Origin: Shewanella mesophila
GTDB lineage: Bacteria > Pseudomonadota > Gammaproteobacteria > Enterobacterales > Shewanellaceae
Assembly (NCBI RefSeq): GCF_019457515.1
Contig: NZ_CP080421.1
Coordinates: 2,170,001 to 2,234,000 of the forward strand
Direction: 5' to 3'
DNA length: 64,000 bases
Of the stretch, positions 19,779 to 29,313 are shown in pieces; within the stretch, counting starts at the first letter, position 1, and every line of letters begins with the position of its first letter. The notes below the pieces were generated by a model. That model did not search any database and was not told the DNA's origin. It was given only the letters and a program-made list of their open reading frames with translations. Made by a program: the position numbers and the translations under genes.

Positions 19779-21623
19779 ATGATGTCCGCTAAACCCTCAA
19801 TTTTTAAAAGGATCTTATCTGTATTGTGGAAAGGCCTAAATGGCACCCGCAAAGTGATCCTTAACTTGTTCTTCTTTGGATTTTTGGCTTTTGTTGTCAT
19901 CGCCCTAAGCAGCAGCGATTTGCCTGTTATAGAAGATGGTTCAGCTTTAGTGCTTGACCTGTCTGGCGCAATTGTTGAACAAAAGCGCCAAGTCGATCCC
20001 ATAGAAGCTGCGATGAAAAGTGGTAACGGTACCGATAGTGATGCAGAAATATTACTCAGTGATCTTATCCACGCTATTGATAATGCCGCAGCGGACACAC
20101 GGATCTCATCGATCATTCTTGATGTTGGCCAATTAAAGTGGACTGGGATCAGTAAACTACAAAGCATCGGTGATGCGCTAACACGTTTTAAGGCATCGGG
20201 TAAACCGATTATCGCCAATGGTAACTGGTACGGGCAAAATCAATATTTCTTAGCAAGTTTTGCCGATTCTATCTATCTCAACCCTCAAGGTGGCGTGGAG
20301 ATCGATGGTTTAAGCCGTTACCGTCAATATTATAAGTCGGCACTCGATAAATTGAAGATTAAGGCCCATGTTTTTCGGGTCGGTACCTTTAAATCAGCGG
20401 TAGAACCTTTCTTACGTGACGACATGTCTGATGCGGCGAAAGAAGCAAATAGCGAGCTTTTAGGCGATATCTGGTCAAGTTACCAGCAGACTGTTGCCAG
20501 TAATCGCGATATTCCTGCAAGCGATCTGGTATTGAGCGCTGATCGATATATTACCGAGCTAGATAAAGCCAAAGGACGTTCTGCTGATATGGCGATAAAC
20601 TTAGGCTGGGTCGATAAATTAGCCTCTGCTGAGCAGTTCCGTTTAGATATGGTGGACCAGGTTGGAAAAGCCAACGAAGGTAACCAATTTAAACAGATCA
20701 GTTATTACGACTATCAAAGCCTGATTCAAGAATTGCCGCCACTTATTATCCAAGATACCGTGGGTATCATAGTGGCCAAAGGCAATATTTTGAACGGTCA
20801 ACAAGCACCAGGACAAATCGGCGGAGAAAGCACTTCAGCGTTACTGCGTAAGGCTCGTTTCGACGATGATGTTAAAGCCGTTGTACTTAGAGTTGACAGC
20901 CCTGGTGGTAGTGCTTTTGCTTCTGAGCAGATCCGCCAAGAAGTGCTGGCACTAAAAACCGCAGGTAAGCCAGTGGTTGTTAGTATGGGGAGCTATGCCG
21001 CATCGGGCGGATATTGGATTTCGGCTAGCGCTGATTATATCTTTGCGACACCGACGACCTTGACAGGCTCAATTGGTATCTTTGGCATGGTGACAACCTT
21101 CGAAGATTCGTTAGCATCACTTGGGGTATACACCGACGGCGTTGCAACATCAGATTGGGCCGCCTTCTCAGTAACCAAAGGGATCACGCCAGAGTTGAAG
21201 CAGATAATCCAGCGTCATATTGAACGCGGTTATCATGACTTTATCTCTTTAGTCGCCAACGAACGAGATATGACGTTAGAGCAAGTTGATAATATTGCCC
21301 AAGGTCGTGTTTGGTCGGGCAAGAAAGCCTTAGCACTAGGCTTAGTCGATGAACTTGGTGACATAGACCAAGCGGTGAGCAAAGCAGCAGAATTAGCTAA
21401 GCTGGACAAGTTTGACAGCCGCGTTATTGAGCAAGAGCTAACGCCGCAAGAGAAATTTATCCAAGAGATGTTCGCTTCAGTATCGACTTATCTTCCGCAA
21501 ACATCGCAGCAACATAGCGTACTAGATAAATTTATGACCCAGTTTAGCCAGTTTGTCGACGAGGTCAGTGCCTTCGATGATCCAAATGGTGTCTATCTCT
21601 ACTGCGATAGCTGTAACTATTGA
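19779..21623 (+). CDS. sppA: Signal peptide peptidase SppA, 67 kDa type (protease IV)
   Basis: A 614-residue inner-membrane serine protease that degrades cleaved signal peptides. It has one N-terminal membrane span (about residues 26-46) and two tandem ClpP-like domains. The catalytic dyad is K205 (GTFKSAVEP) and S409 (AASGGYW), equivalent to K209 and S409 of E. coli SppA. Two adjacent ATGs are possible; the second (19782) has slightly better spacing to AGGAG at 19771. The C-terminus ends in DPNGVYLYCDSCNY, as in relatives. It is followed by ansA, the same order as in E. coli, but a terminator separates them. Confidence 0.95.
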   Translation: MMSAKPSIFKRILSVLWKGLNGTRKVILNLFFFGFLAFVVIALSSSDLPVIEDGSALVLDLSGAIVEQKRQVDPIEAAMKSGNGTDSDAEILLSDLIHAIDNAAADTRISSIILDVGQLKWTGISKLQSIGDALTRFKASGKPIIANGNWYGQNQYFLASFADSIYLNPQGGVEIDGLSRYRQYYKSALDKLKIKAHVFRVGTFKSAVEPFLRDDMSDAAKEANSELLGDIWSSYQQTVASNRDIPASDLVLSADRYITELDKAKGRSADMAINLGWVDKLASAEQFRLDMVDQVGKANEGNQFKQISYYDYQSLIQELPPLIIQDTVGIIVAKGNILNGQQAPGQIGGESTSALLRKARFDDDVKAVVLRVDSPGGSAFASEQIRQEVLALKTAGKPVVVSMGSYAASGGYWISASADYIFATPTTLTGSIGIFGMVTTFEDSLASLGVYTDGVATSDWAAFSVTKGITPELKQIIQRHIERGYHDFISLVANERDMTLEQVDNIAQGRVWSGKKALALGLVDELGDIDQAVSKAAELAKLDKFDSRVIEQELTPQEKFIQEMFASVSTYLPQTSQQHSVLDKFMTQFSQFVDEVSAFDDPNGVYLYCDSCNY

Positions 21624-21646
21624 TAACTCATCGCAGTAACAAGATC

Positions 21647-21673
21647 AAAAGCCCGTAAATACGGGCTTTTTTA
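21647..21673 (+). terminator. Terminator of sppA
   Basis: AAAAGCCCGTA and TACGGGCTTTT form an 11-bp stem with a tiny loop, then more T. Confidence 0.9.
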
Positions 21674-21729
21674 TTCACGTTATCCCCAGTATAATCTCGC
21701 CAAACTCTGCCCCAAAAGCAAAAATAATC

Positions 21730-22743
21730 ATGAGTAAACGTTCCATCTATGTAGCCTATACAGGCGGCACCATAGGCATGCAAAAAACCGACAATGGTTT
21801 CGCTCCAGTTCCAGGCTTTCTTACCGACTGCGTTAACGCAATGCCTGAGTTTTTCCATAGCGAGATGCCCAATTTTGTCATCAGCGAATATCAGCCCTTG
21901 ATTGACTCATCCAACATGGCACCAACCGATTGGCAGATGATCGCAAACGATATCAAGGCTAACTACGATAAATATGATGGTTTTGTCATTCTTCATGGCA
22001 CAGATACTATGGCCTTCACCGCGTCGGCACTCTCCTTTATGCTGCAAGGCCTGACCAAGCCAGTGATCGTGACAGGTTCACAAATACCTTTGGCGCAACT
22101 GAGATCGGATGGGCAGACCAACCTATTAAATGCCTTATATATCGCGGCTAATTATCCCGTAGCCGAGGTTTGTTTGTTTTTTAACAATAAGCTCTTTAGA
22201 GGAAATCGGACGACCAAAGCCCATGCCGATGGGTTTGATGCTTTTGCCTCGCCAAATTTTCCCATCCTGCTAGAAGCGGGGATAAAAATTCGCATGAAGG
22301 CAGGAAAAATATGCACCTCAAACGAGAATACCTTAGAGGTCGCTAATATTAGTCCCCAACCGATAGGCGTGGTTACTCTCTACCCAGGGATCACAACACA
22401 GATTATCGACAATATTTTACAGCAACCCGTAAAAGCATTGATTTTGTTGACTTACGGTGTAGGGAATGCGCCGCAAAATCCAGAGTTACTCGAATGTTTA
22501 AAACGCGCAAATGAGCGTGGCATCATTCTGATTAACCTCACTCAATGTATGCAAGGTAAAGTGAACATGGGCGGCTATGCGACAGGCAATGCATTGGCAA
22601 AAGCTGGCGTTATCAGCGGATATGATATGACGACAGAAGCGGCACTAACTAAGTTACACTACCTACTTTCCACCAATTACTCATCGGCGCAAGTACGCGA
22701 TATGATGCAGCGCGATCTTTTTGGTGAGTTAACCGAAGATTAA
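21730..22743 (+). CDS. ansA: Type I (cytoplasmic) L-asparaginase
   Basis: A 337-residue enzyme that hydrolyses asparagine to aspartate and ammonia. The first catalytic Thr is T14 in YTGGTIGM and the second site is HGTDTMAF (about residues 89-96); there is no signal peptide, which separates it from the periplasmic type II enzyme. Length and N-terminus match E. coli AnsA. No strong ribosome site is visible before the ATG at 21730. It lies behind sppA, as in E. coli, and is followed by a strong terminator. Confidence 0.94.
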   Translation: MSKRSIYVAYTGGTIGMQKTDNGFAPVPGFLTDCVNAMPEFFHSEMPNFVISEYQPLIDSSNMAPTDWQMIANDIKANYDKYDGFVILHGTDTMAFTASALSFMLQGLTKPVIVTGSQIPLAQLRSDGQTNLLNALYIAANYPVAEVCLFFNNKLFRGNRTTKAHADGFDAFASPNFPILLEAGIKIRMKAGKICTSNENTLEVANISPQPIGVVTLYPGITTQIIDNILQQPVKALILLTYGVGNAPQNPELLECLKRANERGIILINLTQCMQGKVNMGGYATGNALAKAGVISGYDMTTEAALTKLHYLLSTNYSSAQVRDMMQRDLFGELTED

Positions 22744-22744
22744 T

Positions 22745-22783
22745 AAAAAGCCCCTTAACCTTATTGGTTAAGGGGCTTTTTAA
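22745..22783. terminator. Terminator between ansA and yeaC
   Basis: A 16-bp perfect stem (22745-22760 with 22766-22781) with loop TTATT and T-rich/A-rich ends. It lies between convergent genes and can serve both. Confidence 0.9.
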
Positions 22784-22809
22784 TGTCTAATTATTATACC
22801 GCCTAACTA

Positions 22810-23091
22810 TCACAGCTCTTGCTCTTTAAAAGCGGCAATATTTTCGCCTTTAAATTGCTTTTTAAGCTCGGCTTTTGATAGTTCGTTCAAGCCACCCCGA
22901 CTATTGATGGTAAAATGATCCGTCTGGTTTAAGCGTCGCGCTTGATAAAGCATCACCAATTGCAGAGTCGAATCTTTCTGCTCTTGAGACAGCTCACTAC
23001 CATCTTGCCACTTGCCTAACTCAACCGCACTAAGCAACCTTTCATAAACCTCATCAGGCATCTCATCGATGACTTTATTAATATCACTCAT
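22810..23091 (-). CDS. yeaC: DUF1315 (YeaC-like) protein
   Basis: A 93-residue soluble protein of the DUF1315 family, like E. coli YeaC. The family pattern is visible: MPDEVYERLLSAVELGKWQDG, then LTLEEQK-like SQEQKDSTLQ and LVMLYQARR. The molecular function is unknown. Its ATG overlaps the stop of the upstream zinc-ribbon gene by 4 nt (ATGA), so the two are translated as a pair. Confidence 0.82.
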   Translation of the reverse strand: MSDINKVIDEMPDEVYERLLSAVELGKWQDGSELSQEQKDSTLQLVMLYQARRLNQTDHFTINSRGGLNELSKAELKKQFKGENIAAFKEQEL

Positions 23092-23405
23092 ATACTTTTC
23101 CGCTTATGTAACACGATACGAATTCTTGTAATTAGGTAGCCTATAAAGCCAAAAACAAAGCAAACACCAGCGATGTTCGCTCTCATCCCCTCGGCAGGCT
23201 CACCGCCCCAAAACCAAATAAATACGCCTGCTATAAAGAGTGTCATAGCAAAGAAACTTTGGTTCATTAACTGATTACTACGCTTAATATGGGTTATCCG
23301 GTTTAGTGAGTCGTTATCTGAGCTGTTCTTAGCAGAACAGTGCGGGCAGCTCTTGGCTAAACTGGATATGCGTTTATTGCAAATGGGGCATTGTACCAAC
23401 GCCAT
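23088..23405 (-). CDS. Zinc-ribbon protein with two membrane helices
   Basis: A 105-residue protein. An N-terminal zinc ribbon (CPICNKRI, then CPHCSAKN, residues 6-25) is followed by two hydrophobic helices (about 52-70 and 78-96) and a basic C-terminus (HKRKSI). It is probably inserted in the inner membrane with the ribbon in the cytoplasm. The function is unknown. It overlaps yeaC by 4 nt, and the M14 peptidase gene ends 11 nt upstream, so all three may share a transcript. Confidence 0.7.
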   Translation of the reverse strand: MALVQCPICNKRISSLAKSCPHCSAKNSSDNDSLNRITHIKRSNQLMNQSFFAMTLFIAGVFIWFWGGEPAEGMRANIAGVCFVFGFIGYLITRIRIVLHKRKSI

Positions 23406-23416
23406 TTCGCTATCCC

Positions 23417-24544
23417 CTATTTTATATCGTTAATGACAACAAGCATTGCCAATAGCGACGCTTCACCAAGATAAATTGAACGCTCTGGTGACCAACCTGA
23501 CATAGGATCAAGCATATTGGCATTGTCTTTAAAGGGCATCTCTAAGGTATTAGACAAACAACCAAATGTGTCAGCAACCCAATTTGACGCAACGGTGAGA
23601 TTAGCTTTGCCTGGCTCATCTTTATCGTAACCAAACTCATTTTGAAAGTCTGCACTCGCCATTAGTAGTGCATTGACAAATTTGTCTTGAAGCTTTGCCA
23701 TATCGTCACTATAACTCGGCACGCCTTCACATCCCGCTAAAAAGACATAAGGTAAACCTTCGTCACCATGCACATCATAATAAAGGTCGACGCCAGTCTC
23801 CTTCATCTTATTCACCACATGATAAACTTCAGGGCTCTTTTCCAACGATGGTGTTTGCCATTCACGATTGAGGTTGACGCCTACCGCATTGGTGCGTAAA
23901 TGACCACGAACACTACCGTCTGGATTCATATTAGGTACGATATAGAAATTGGCCTTGTCGAGCAGCGCTTTCGCCGTCGGGCTATCACTATCGAGCAAAT
24001 TGTTAAGTAACCCTTCGACCAACCACTCGGCCATTGTTTCACCCGGGTGTTGACGTGCAGTGATCCAAATATTGGCTTTGTCTTCGTCACCATTACCCAC
24101 TTTAACTAAGGTGATGTCTCGTTCATCGAGAGTAAGACCTAGATGCTCAAGTGATACTAAGGGATGCACTTGAACCGCACTCAGTAAATCTTGATGGCGT
24201 TCATAGCTGTATGGTGCAAAGTAGGCAATTTGAATGGCATCGCAGTCGAGCTCAACCTCGATCGTTAACGTGCCATCTTGATAGCGGGTCGGTAAGCGAA
24301 ACCACTGCTGTCTATCGTAGGTCGCCGCGGCTTGATAATCTTCCCAGCCCTTTGTGTACGATGCACTGCCAGCATTAATGATATTGAGGGTATAACGTTG
24401 GCCAACCGTGCCCTGTAGTTTAAAGTTAAACCATTGGAAAAACTCTCCGCCTTGGTCAGGTCGTATGGCCAGTTGTACATCATCAATATTATCTTGGTTA
24501 ATGACTTCAATATTTCCGCCATCAAAATTGGCACTGATCTGCAT
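23417..24544 (-). CDS. M14-family zinc carboxypeptidase (cytosolic CCP-like)
   Basis: A metallocarboxypeptidase of about 375 residues in the Nna1/CCP-like group of family M14. The N-terminal half (to about residue 130) is a beta-sandwich-like domain with no signal peptide. The zinc site is H166 and E169 (QHPGETMAEW) and H259 (DVHGDEG); the likely catalytic Glu is in NTLEMPFKDN near the C-terminus. I chose the ATG at 24544 because GAAGGAA lies about 8 nt upstream; two further in-frame ATGs (24559, 24550) are closer to or before it. It should remove C-terminal residues from peptides in the cytoplasm; bacterial substrates of this group are unknown. Confidence 0.85.
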   Translation of the reverse strand: MQISANFDGGNIEVINQDNIDDVQLAIRPDQGGEFFQWFNFKLQGTVGQRYTLNIINAGSASYTKGWEDYQAAATYDRQQWFRLPTRYQDGTLTIEVELDCDAIQIAYFAPYSYERHQDLLSAVQVHPLVSLEHLGLTLDERDITLVKVGNGDEDKANIWITARQHPGETMAEWLVEGLLNNLLDSDSPTAKALLDKANFYIVPNMNPDGSVRGHLRTNAVGVNLNREWQTPSLEKSPEVYHVVNKMKETGVDLYYDVHGDEGLPYVFLAGCEGVPSYSDDMAKLQDKFVNALLMASADFQNEFGYDKDEPGKANLTVASNWVADTFGCLSNTLEMPFKDNANMLDPMSGWSPERSIYLGEASLLAMLVVINDIK

Positions 24545-24672
24545 ATCCATTTCCTTCATTAGTTTCTATCTCAGAGAACTAAGCTCTGTTAGTGCCCCTA
24601 GGATAAACTAAATCAGCAAAGTTTCGCAGTGAATAGAGAAAAAAACCATTGAGTCGTGCTGAAAACATTATT

Positions 24673-25353
24673 CTAAAACGAAAAACAGTAACCTTGGCCT
24701 CGAACTGTGTTTATCCAAGTTTTAGGCAATGCCGTTTGAGCTAGTTTTTTGCGTGTATTACTGATGTGCATATCTAGATTTCGGTCAAATTGCCCAAGCT
24801 CCTTCTTTAACACACTCATTTGCAACTCCGCTTTAGGTACGACTTGGCCCTTACGCTCAAACAAGTATTTAAACAGATTAAACTCTGTCTGAGTCAAGAT
24901 GACTGAGCGCTGATCAAATTTAACGAGACACTCTAACTCACTAAATTCGACATCTTTTATCATGAGTCGCTCGGCATCCACAAGATCCGTTTTTGCAATA
25001 TCAACCCTACGTTTTAATGCCGCTATTCTCACGGTTAACTCCCTAACACTAATCGGTTTAGATATAAAATCGTCTGCGCCCAACTCAAAACCTTTAATCC
25101 TTCTATCTTCAGTATCTGTCGCAGAGACAAGAATGACCGGCAGATTATTATTGCGATGCGCTAGAAACTGATAGCCATTCATCGTCGGCATATCAACATC
25201 AAGAACGATAAGATCTATTGCTCGCTCGGCAATTATATTTATCGCTTCAAAGCCGTTACCCGCACAAACTATGATAAATCCCTGAGCTTCAAGCGCACCT
25301 TGTAGTACGTCCCGAGCAATGGGATCGTCATCGACTAACAACACCCTTTTCAT
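24673..25353 (-). CDS. OmpR-family response regulator, orphan
   Basis: A 226-residue two-domain regulator. The receiver domain has the acidic pocket D8-D10, the phospho-acceptor D52 (LIVLDVDMP), S77 and K99 (FISKPIS). The C-terminal half is a winged-helix DNA-binding domain (TQTEFNLFKYLFERKGQVV, then VNTVRGQGYCFSF). No histidine kinase gene is adjacent, so its partner must be encoded elsewhere. A Fur-box-like sequence overlaps the region 15-33 nt before the ATG. The target genes are unknown. Confidence 0.88.
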   Translation of the reverse strand: MKRVLLVDDDPIARDVLQGALEAQGFIIVCAGNGFEAINIIAERAIDLIVLDVDMPTMNGYQFLAHRNNNLPVILVSATDTEDRRIKGFELGADDFISKPISVRELTVRIAALKRRVDIAKTDLVDAERLMIKDVEFSELECLVKFDQRSVILTQTEFNLFKYLFERKGQVVPKAELQMSVLKKELGQFDRNLDMHISNTRKKLAQTALPKTWINTVRGQGYCFSF

Positions 25354-25367
25354 CTGCCAACCTTAAT

Positions 25368-25386
25368 GAAAACAATTATCATTTAG
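25368..25386 (-). promoter_or_regulatory. Fur-box-like sequence upstream of the response regulator
   Basis: CTAAATGATAATTGTTTTC on the minus strand matches 13 of 19 positions of the Fur consensus GATAATGATAATCATTATC. It lies 15 nt before the ATG, where a bound repressor would block transcription. Confidence 0.45.
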
Positions 25387-25456
25387 ATTACATCGTTTAA
25401 TTAACGCTGACTAGTGTTTTTATGTTGGTAGGCTAAAAATGAGTCGTGGTTCAAAT

Positions 25457-25482
25457 AAAAAGGGCTGCAAATGCAGCCCTTA
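25457..25482 (-). terminator. Terminator after the response regulator gene region
   Basis: AGGGCTGCA and TGCAGCCCT form a compact stem, with a T run on the minus strand. It lies between the response regulator start and the DUF885 stop, so it ends the DUF885 transcript. Confidence 0.8.
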
Positions 25483-25498
25483 ACCAAGTATTTTGTGA

Positions 25499-27268
25499 TT
25501 ATTTGGCTAACATAAGTTGGCGCACATATTTAACTGGCGCGCTACCGTAGCTTAAAAAGGTTTCATGAAATCCCTTTAAGTCAAACTCCTCACCTTCCAT
25601 CCCTTTCAGCTCTTCCCTAAAATCATAGATCTCTCTATATCCTGAGTAATAGCTGGTAAGCTGAACTTGACTCAGGGTTGCCCGGCGCCATTTACCTTCA
25701 GCCTCAGCCTGTTGCTGGAATGCCTCTTCTGTCATCAACTTAATGGCTTCATCTTCAGTCATGCCTTTAACTTGAATACTGTAATCGAGGATCGTATTAG
25801 CGATAACGCGTAGATTCCATTTGTAATACATCAACCACATTTCTGGCTCAAAGTCACCATAGCCCTCTTCTAACATCATCCGTTCGGTATATACCGCCCA
25901 GCCCTCAACCATAGCGCCATTGCCAAATAGACTCTTCACTAAACTCGGGGATTCATTAGAGTACACCAGTTGAGTATAGTGCCCTGGTATCGCCTCATGA
26001 ATATTGAGCACCTGCAAGATCCAGTGGTTATATTCACGTAAATAACTCTCGGCAGACTCATCGCTCATGCCGTCAAGCGGCGTTACATTGTAGTAGGTGT
26101 TACTCGACTTTTCGTAGGGACCAGGTGCACTTATCGATGCGCCAGCGAAGCCTCTCATATATTCAGGCGTTTCTCGAACCACCAAAGGTTTTTTAGGATC
26201 TAGCGTGACAAGTTGTTTATCGTTTACAAACTTAACCAACTGTGGAATTTGTGCCCTTACTTCATCGACAAAATCCTCACGTTTTACGTGTTTAGCAGAC
26301 AGCTTGTCGATGAGTTGACGCGTAGCAACATTGCTTTGTTTCGGCATCGGCGTCGTAAAATACTTTGGCCAAAGCTGCTTAGTGATCTTCGCCATCTCTC
26401 CCTGAACATGAGCCTTATCGGCGAGGGCTTTTTCATATAGTGCTTTTGCCGTCATACCCGCTTGAATATCGAAGGCAAATTTTTGCTCATACAAGTTCTC
26501 ACCAATACGAAAACTGCGAGCGCCCTCTTTCTGCAACTTATTCTCAAGCGACTCTAGCCAATCTACGTGAGACTTAATTGCTTTAGTTGCTAAATCAAAA
26601 CGCTCATTAAACAGTTGCTTTTCTGATGCTGTGAGCCCGGATTGACTCACGGTTTCTAGCAATTTATCTGAAAATACCGAAAACGCCCCCTTATTTTGCA
26701 TCACTGCCAGTTGGGTGTGCTCGAGCGTGGGGTCTGATATATTTTCTCTTGCTGCAGAATAATATGCAGGGACGTTTTCCATTCGTCCTAAGAAGGCACG
26801 TAAGCGATCATCTAGCGGTGCAAAATCTTCATTGATAATTTGCGCAAATCCGCCCGCCACATTGTAAGCAGACGGATCCCATTGCCATGATCTAAATGTG
26901 TTAATATCCCATTGATCTCGTAATAACAGGTTTTCGATAAGGTGATAATCGATCACCTCTCCTGCCGATAAGGCTTGCGTATCAAACTGCTTAAGTAGCT
27001 GCAGCTGCGTTTCAATAAATTGTAGTGATTTAGCACGATTTACCGCGTTAGGCACCTTAAGTACGGCATCATACTTATGATAACCGCTATACAATGCCCA
27101 AGTCGGCGATTCTTGCCACAAGGAATCGATAAATTGCTGTGAAAACTGTACAAAACTCTGTTGCTTAACTTCAGTCGATGGCGTCATCGATGTCGCTGAT
27201 TGAGTTTGACAGGCCGTCAAACCACCGAGCGCAATTAAAATAGTTGCCGCGAGAAGAGATTTTTTCAT
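25499..27268 (-). CDS. DUF885 lipoprotein, putative zinc metallopeptidase
   Basis: A 589-residue protein of the DUF885 family. The N-terminus is a lipoprotein signal with lipobox GLTAC (Cys at residue 20). A zincin-like motif HEAIPGH lies at 424-430, followed about 30 residues later by VEGWAVYTERMM, whose Glu could be the third zinc ligand. The layout resembles peptidases with the HExxPGH signature found in many Proteobacteria. It is therefore likely a membrane-anchored periplasmic peptidase, but activity in this family is not well shown. It is a single gene with a ribosome site (AGGGACAT) before the ATG. Confidence 0.8.
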   Translation of the reverse strand: MKKSLLAATILIALGGLTACQTQSATSMTPSTEVKQQSFVQFSQQFIDSLWQESPTWALYSGYHKYDAVLKVPNAVNRAKSLQFIETQLQLLKQFDTQALSAGEVIDYHLIENLLLRDQWDINTFRSWQWDPSAYNVAGGFAQIINEDFAPLDDRLRAFLGRMENVPAYYSAARENISDPTLEHTQLAVMQNKGAFSVFSDKLLETVSQSGLTASEKQLFNERFDLATKAIKSHVDWLESLENKLQKEGARSFRIGENLYEQKFAFDIQAGMTAKALYEKALADKAHVQGEMAKITKQLWPKYFTTPMPKQSNVATRQLIDKLSAKHVKREDFVDEVRAQIPQLVKFVNDKQLVTLDPKKPLVVRETPEYMRGFAGASISAPGPYEKSSNTYYNVTPLDGMSDESAESYLREYNHWILQVLNIHEAIPGHYTQLVYSNESPSLVKSLFGNGAMVEGWAVYTERMMLEEGYGDFEPEMWLMYYKWNLRVIANTILDYSIQVKGMTEDEAIKLMTEEAFQQQAEAEGKWRRATLSQVQLTSYYSGYREIYDFREELKGMEGEEFDLKGFHETFLSYGSAPVKYVRQLMLAK

Positions 27269-27375
27269 TTTTATGTCCCTGATCGATATCTGTTTTTATT
27301 GTGTGTCAACTAACTCGCTAGTAAAGCATGTTCACGGCTAAAAATCAGCTCAAGCCGGAAGCCTGACAAGCTTTG

Positions 27376-29313
27376 TTACAAACTCGCATCAAAATGGTGT
27401 TCACACCAGTGTCTAACCTCTGCAAACGGATAGGATTCAAGGGCTGCAAATGAGCGAACACGGCGCATTTTCAATTGAGTAAATAATGGCGTGGTTAAAC
27501 CGCAAAGCGCTCTCGCCAACATGTTCGCATCGGCCAGTTGAGACCCAGTTAACTGAACAATTAAATCATGACATAAGGATGAGAAGTCGAGCAGGCTTAA
27601 TGGTGTAAGTGTGCCACTACTTGGCAGTATCGCGCCGCCTTCAATACATACAGAGCAATGACCGCAATGTTCAGGCACTTGAGGATCTGAAAAATACTCG
27701 GATAAACGCCTAGTAAGACAAGTATCACTTGCTAACAGATCGACCATAGCCTGAATTCTGGCTATCTCACTTTGCTCTTTAATCAGGAACTTCTTCGCCA
27801 GCATATCAACAGTTTCATCAATATTTTCGTTTAATACTAACAGCTGGTATACCTCAGTCATCTGCTTTGTTTGCAGCTCAATCAACCCTTTCTCTTCAAA
27901 ATAATTAATCGCAGAAATAACCCGGCTTCGATCGCTTGGGTAAGCACTGTTAAGTGATTCAAAGTCTATGCTGTACCAGATTTTTGCTTTTTGAGAACTA
28001 TCGAGTAACGCCTGAACAAATAGCTGCCGCTCACCCGTAAACAGGGTCACCAATTCTGATTCGCTACACAGCAACTTAAAGCGGTATTCGGCGTAATAGC
28101 TAAACGAGGGTCTAATAACATTGAGCATCTCTAAATACACGAGCAAGGTTTTTAAACTCAGTAAACGCACATTTGATTGGGTCGATAAGCTGTTTAATAC
28201 CACTTCCCATTGATTTGAAGTTTGACTTGCTGTCAAAATTTCATTGAGCACATAGGCTATACCTCGTCGATCTGGTGTATCACCATAAACAAAGTTCTGT
28301 AACACATTGAGATTATCGGTATTGGCGAGCACTAAACATTCTGCCACTTGACCATCTCGTCCAGCTCGACCAATTTCCTGGGCGTAATTTTCGATCGATT
28401 TAGGCAGATCAAAGTGAACAACAAATCTAATGTCTTGCTTATCGACCCCCATCCCAAAAGCGATTGTAGCTACAATAATAGGACAACGCCCCGACATGAA
28501 TGCTTTTTGAACCTGCTGACGCTTATCACTTTCCATCCCGGCGTGATAAGCTAACGCATTGATGTTCTGTCTGTTTAGCGCATTAGCAACCTCCTCTGCG
28601 CTTTGCTGTAATGTCACATAGATGATGCCATGGTGCCCGTCTCGCTTCCCTAGCCAATCAACCAATGTAGCTAACTTATCTTGCGCTTTAACCCCTTGGA
28701 CATGAAGATTAAGATTTGATCGGTAAAATCCTGTCACCGCAATATCTGCTGGCGCAATAGTAAACTTGGCGCCCATGTCTTGGATAACTTTAGAGGTCGC
28801 AGTTGCCGTCAACAAAAGCACTTGAGGAATTGACAACTCTTGTACATATTGAGGTAGCTTGAGGTAATCGGGACGAAAGTTATGTCCCCACTCTGAGATA
28901 CAGTGTGCTTCGTCAACCACAAGCAATGAGATCGGGATACTTGAAATAAATGCTCTAAAGCGCTCATTGTTAAAACGCTCAACCGAGATCATCAGAATTT
29001 TGATCTTACCTTGCCTTACACCACTCATCACAGCCTGACTCTGCTCACGGCTCAGGGTCGAATCTATGCTCGCTGCCGGGATGCCTTTTGCCTGTAAAAA
29101 TGCCAATTGGTCTTGGATAAGCGCAAGTAATGGCGAAACCACAATAGTTAGATGAGGTAACACCAATGCGGGCAATTGATAACAAAGCGATTTTCCTGAA
29201 CCCGTCGGAAAGATAGCGGCTGCGCTACGGCCAGATATTATGCTGTTAACCACTTGTTCCTGACCCGCTCTAAAGTGATCAAAACCGAAATATTGTTGGA
29301 GAAGTGCTTGCAC
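27376..29313 (-). CDS. RecQ-family ATP-dependent DNA helicase, second type
   Basis: A 645-residue 3'-5' DNA helicase of the RecQ family. Walker A is TGSGKS (K41), motif II is DEAH (134-137) followed by the RecQ-specific aromatic loop region CISEWGHNFRPDY, and motif VI reads QEIGRAGRDG. A zinc-binding region with four Cys (CLTRR to CGHCSVC, about 548-572) follows. I see no HRDC domain, and the C-terminus differs from E. coli RecQ, so this is probably a paralogue rather than the main RecQ. I prefer the GTG at 29313 with AGGTGG upstream. Its role is likely replication or recombination repair. Confidence 0.88.
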   Translation of the reverse strand: MQALLQQYFGFDHFRAGQEQVVNSIISGRSAAAIFPTGSGKSLCYQLPALVLPHLTIVVSPLLALIQDQLAFLQAKGIPAASIDSTLSREQSQAVMSGVRQGKIKILMISVERFNNERFRAFISSIPISLLVVDEAHCISEWGHNFRPDYLKLPQYVQELSIPQVLLLTATATSKVIQDMGAKFTIAPADIAVTGFYRSNLNLHVQGVKAQDKLATLVDWLGKRDGHHGIIYVTLQQSAEEVANALNRQNINALAYHAGMESDKRQQVQKAFMSGRCPIIVATIAFGMGVDKQDIRFVVHFDLPKSIENYAQEIGRAGRDGQVAECLVLANTDNLNVLQNFVYGDTPDRRGIAYVLNEILTASQTSNQWEVVLNSLSTQSNVRLLSLKTLLVYLEMLNVIRPSFSYYAEYRFKLLCSESELVTLFTGERQLFVQALLDSSQKAKIWYSIDFESLNSAYPSDRSRVISAINYFEEKGLIELQTKQMTEVYQLLVLNENIDETVDMLAKKFLIKEQSEIARIQAMVDLLASDTCLTRRLSEYFSDPQVPEHCGHCSVCIEGGAILPSSGTLTPLSLLDFSSLCHDLIVQLTGSQLADANMLARALCGLTTPLFTQLKMRRVRSFAALESYPFAEVRHWCEHHFDASL

